In this document: positions 5,287 to 6,037 of the stretch, piece after piece | Layout: each line of letters opens with the position of its first letter | Numbering within the stretch: the first letter of the stretch is position 1 | NCBI GenBank assembly: GCA_020029455.1 | Contig: JAIBJH010000169.1 | Coordinates: 1-6,037, forward strand | Source of the DNA: Hyphomicrobiales bacterium | GTDB lineage: Bacteria; Pseudomonadota; Alphaproteobacteria; Rhizobiales; Aestuariivirgaceae | Reading direction: 5' to 3' | DNA: 6,037 bases | Made by a program: the position numbers and the translations under genes | The notes under the pieces: generated by a model | Database searches by the model: none | What the model was told of the DNA's origin: nothing | The model's input: only the letters and a program-made list of their open reading frames with translations

Positions 5287-5342
5287 CCTCTCCCTTCAGG
5301 GAGAGGTGTCATCGCGGGCGCGATGACGGAGAGGGTTTGCAA
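5287..5342 (+). repeat. Two-hairpin palindromic repeat-like element (copy B)
   Basis: Two perfect 8-bp inverted repeats lie one base apart: CCTCTCCC with GGGAGAGG around TTCA (5287-5306), and GTCATCGC with GCGATGAC around GGGC (5308-5327). GGAGAGGGTTTGCAA follows. Compact palindromes of this type (CTCTCCC-N-GGGAGAG plus a GTCAT...ATGAC hairpin) look like the short intergenic repeats dispersed in many alphaproteobacterial genomes. The layout resembles the element at 2731-2803, which points the other way. Repeat status within this genome cannot be shown from one window. Confidence 0.6.
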
Positions 5343-5345
5343 ATC

Positions 5346-5365
5346 GACCGGGCCCTCAACCGGCC
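5346..5365 (-). repeat. Minor hairpin after nusG
   Basis: On the minus strand GGCCGG pairs with CCGGUC (one G-U pair) around an 8-nt loop. It lies one base beyond the repeat at the nusG stop. It is moderately stable at best and no function can be assigned. Confidence 0.4.
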
Positions 5366-5366
5366 T

Positions 5367-5386
5367 TTCCTCCGCCTACGGAGGAA
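5367..5386 (-). repeat. 8-bp inverted repeat touching the nusG stop codon
   Basis: Arms UUCCUCCG and CGGAGGAA pair perfectly around a UAGG loop, starting at the base after the nusG TAA. The following bases (AGGCCGG) hold no U tract, so it looks more like an mRNA 3'-end protecting or processing hairpin than an intrinsic terminator. Confidence 0.7.
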
Positions 5387-5920
5387 TTACTTCATCTTCT
5401 CGACCTGGCCATATTCCAGCTCGACCGGCGTCGGACGTCCGAAGATCGACACCGCCACCTTGAGGCGCGAACGCTCCTCGTCCACTTCCTCGACCTGGCC
5501 GTTGAACGAAGCAAACGGGCCATCGGCCACGCGCACTTGCTCGCCAATCTCGAAGTGGATCGTGGTCTTGGGTTTCTCGACGCCCTCGGCCACTTGGTTC
5601 AGGATACGTGCCGCCTCCACATCGGTGATCGGCATCGGCTTCTGGCCCGAGCCCAAAAAGCCCGTGACCTTCGGCGTGTTCTTGATGAGGTGGAACGCCT
5701 CATCCGTAAGATCGACCTTCACCAGCACATAGCCGGGGAAGAAACGCCGCTCGCTCTTGATGCGCCGTCCGCGGCGGATTTCCACCACCTCTTCCGTCGG
5801 CACCAGAACCTGCTCGAAGAGATCGTCCAGCTTCTTCTGGACCAGCTGCTTCTTGATGTCTTCCATCACCTTCTTCTCGAAGTTCGAGTAGGTGTGGACA
5901 ATGTACCACCGCTTCGCCAT
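5387..5920 (-). CDS. nusG: Transcription termination/antitermination factor NusG
   Basis: NusG is the conserved elongation factor that suppresses RNA polymerase pausing through its N-terminal domain and links polymerase to Rho or to ribosomal protein S10 through its C-terminal domain. It has 177 residues (E. coli 181). The NGN domain covers about residues 1-115, starting MAKRWYIVHTYSNFEKKV and including RRFFPGYVLVKV at 58-69. The KOW domain covers about 125-177, with VRVADGPFASFNGQVEEVDE and SIFGRPTPVELEYGQVEK. Phe160 in SIFGR appears to match the E. coli Phe165 that contacts S10 and Rho. No large inserted domain is present. The start is ATG at 5920; the upstream ribosome-binding signal is weak (GAGAGA about 12 nt away). 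It follows secE by 30 nt, the standard bacterial pairing, and ends TAA directly against an 8-bp inverted repeat. Confidence 0.98.
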   Translation of the reverse strand: MAKRWYIVHTYSNFEKKVMEDIKKQLVQKKLDDLFEQVLVPTEEVVEIRRGRRIKSERRFFPGYVLVKVDLTDEAFHLIKNTPKVTGFLGSGQKPMPITDVEAARILNQVAEGVEKPKTTIHFEIGEQVRVADGPFASFNGQVEEVDEERSRLKVAVSIFGRPTPVELEYGQVEKMK

Positions 5921-5950
5921 GCGCTTATTCAGGTCTCTCGCTAAATTGCC

Positions 5951-6037
5951 TCAGAAGCCGAACAGCAGTCCGTCGACCACTACACTCAGGACGGCATCAA
6001 CTCCCAGGAAGAACAGGCTCGCCATAACAACAAAGAT
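5951..6037 (-). CDS. secE: Preprotein translocase subunit SecE (C-terminal fragment, 5' end outside window)
   Basis: Only the last 28 codons and the TGA stop (5951-5953) are inside the window. The fragment begins IFVVMASLFFLGVDAVLSVV and continues with another hydrophobic run to the end, typical of the single conserved C-terminal membrane helix of short SecE proteins, where an FF-x-x-VD-x-x-LS pattern is common. SecE clamps SecY in the inner-membrane SecYEG channel. Identification rests on this pattern plus its place immediately upstream of nusG, where secE lies in most bacteria. Confidence 0.93.
   Translation of the reverse strand: MFVVMASLFFLGVDAVLSVVVDGLLFGF

Larger units (their letters stand above)
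5225..5386 (-). other. Intergenic region nusG-rplK (162 nt)
   Basis: Read on the minus strand, it holds an 8-bp inverted repeat right after the nusG stop (5367-5386), a 6-bp imperfect hairpin (5346-5365), a two-hairpin repeat-like element (5287-5327), the L1-site candidate (5246-5268) and the rplK ribosome-binding site. No hairpin is followed by a convincing U tract, so I do not call a terminator. I could not pick out a believable promoter, although rplK may have one here. Confidence 0.7.

Noticed and set aside
4274..5326. Plus-strand open frame of 350 codons
   Set aside because: It is antisense to both rplA and rplK and runs through their junction; His/Leu/Arg-rich composition fits a shadow frame.
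5272..5463. Plus-strand frame of 63 codons over the second palindromic element
   Set aside because: The string FPLPSGRGVIAGAMTERV comes from translating the repeat-like palindromes; it also runs antisense into nusG.
1..6037. CRISPR array, insertion sequence, tRNA or phage-type genes
   Set aside because: No regularly spaced repeats, transposase-like frames or tRNA cloverleaf were seen; the window is a conserved housekeeping operon.

Overview
The window is a conserved core chromosomal region. Its seven protein genes all lie on the minus strand and read right to left as secE (3' end only), nusG, rplK, rplA, rplJ, rplL and rpoB (5' two thirds only). The order, the GTG-started rplJ product beginning MERAEK, the RpoB and NusG sequences, and the GC-rich base and codon use all suggest an alphaproteobacterium, probably of the Hyphomicrobiales (Rhizobiales) or a close group. 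I cannot name a genus.

Layout from the upstream (right-hand) side: the last 28 codons of secE; a 30-nt gap; nusG; a 162-nt gap with a palindromic repeat-like element and a probable L1 autoregulatory hairpin; rplK and rplA, 3 nt apart; a 297-nt gap with a strongly foldable RNA leader, the expected position of an L10 leader; rplJ; a 60-nt gap; rplL; a 216-nt gap with three hairpins in a row; then rpoB, open to the left edge. No intergenic stretch exceeds 300 nt, and I see no credible gene on the plus strand.

The genes link translation, transcription and export. L11 and L1 are stalk-base and L1-stalk proteins. L10 and L7/L12 form the GTPase-recruiting stalk. NusG couples RNA polymerase to the ribosome or Rho, RpoB is the polymerase beta subunit, and SecE is part of the SecYEG channel. 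The regulatory interest is between the genes: L1 and L10 are expected to repress their own mRNAs, and the hairpins after rplL sit where enterobacteria attenuate and process the message between stalk protein and polymerase genes.

I found no undescribed protein system. The parts most worth checking are the RNA structures in the gaps, and a pair of similar two-hairpin elements placed in opposite orientation in two gaps of this operon. All structures were derived by hand pairing, not by folding software.
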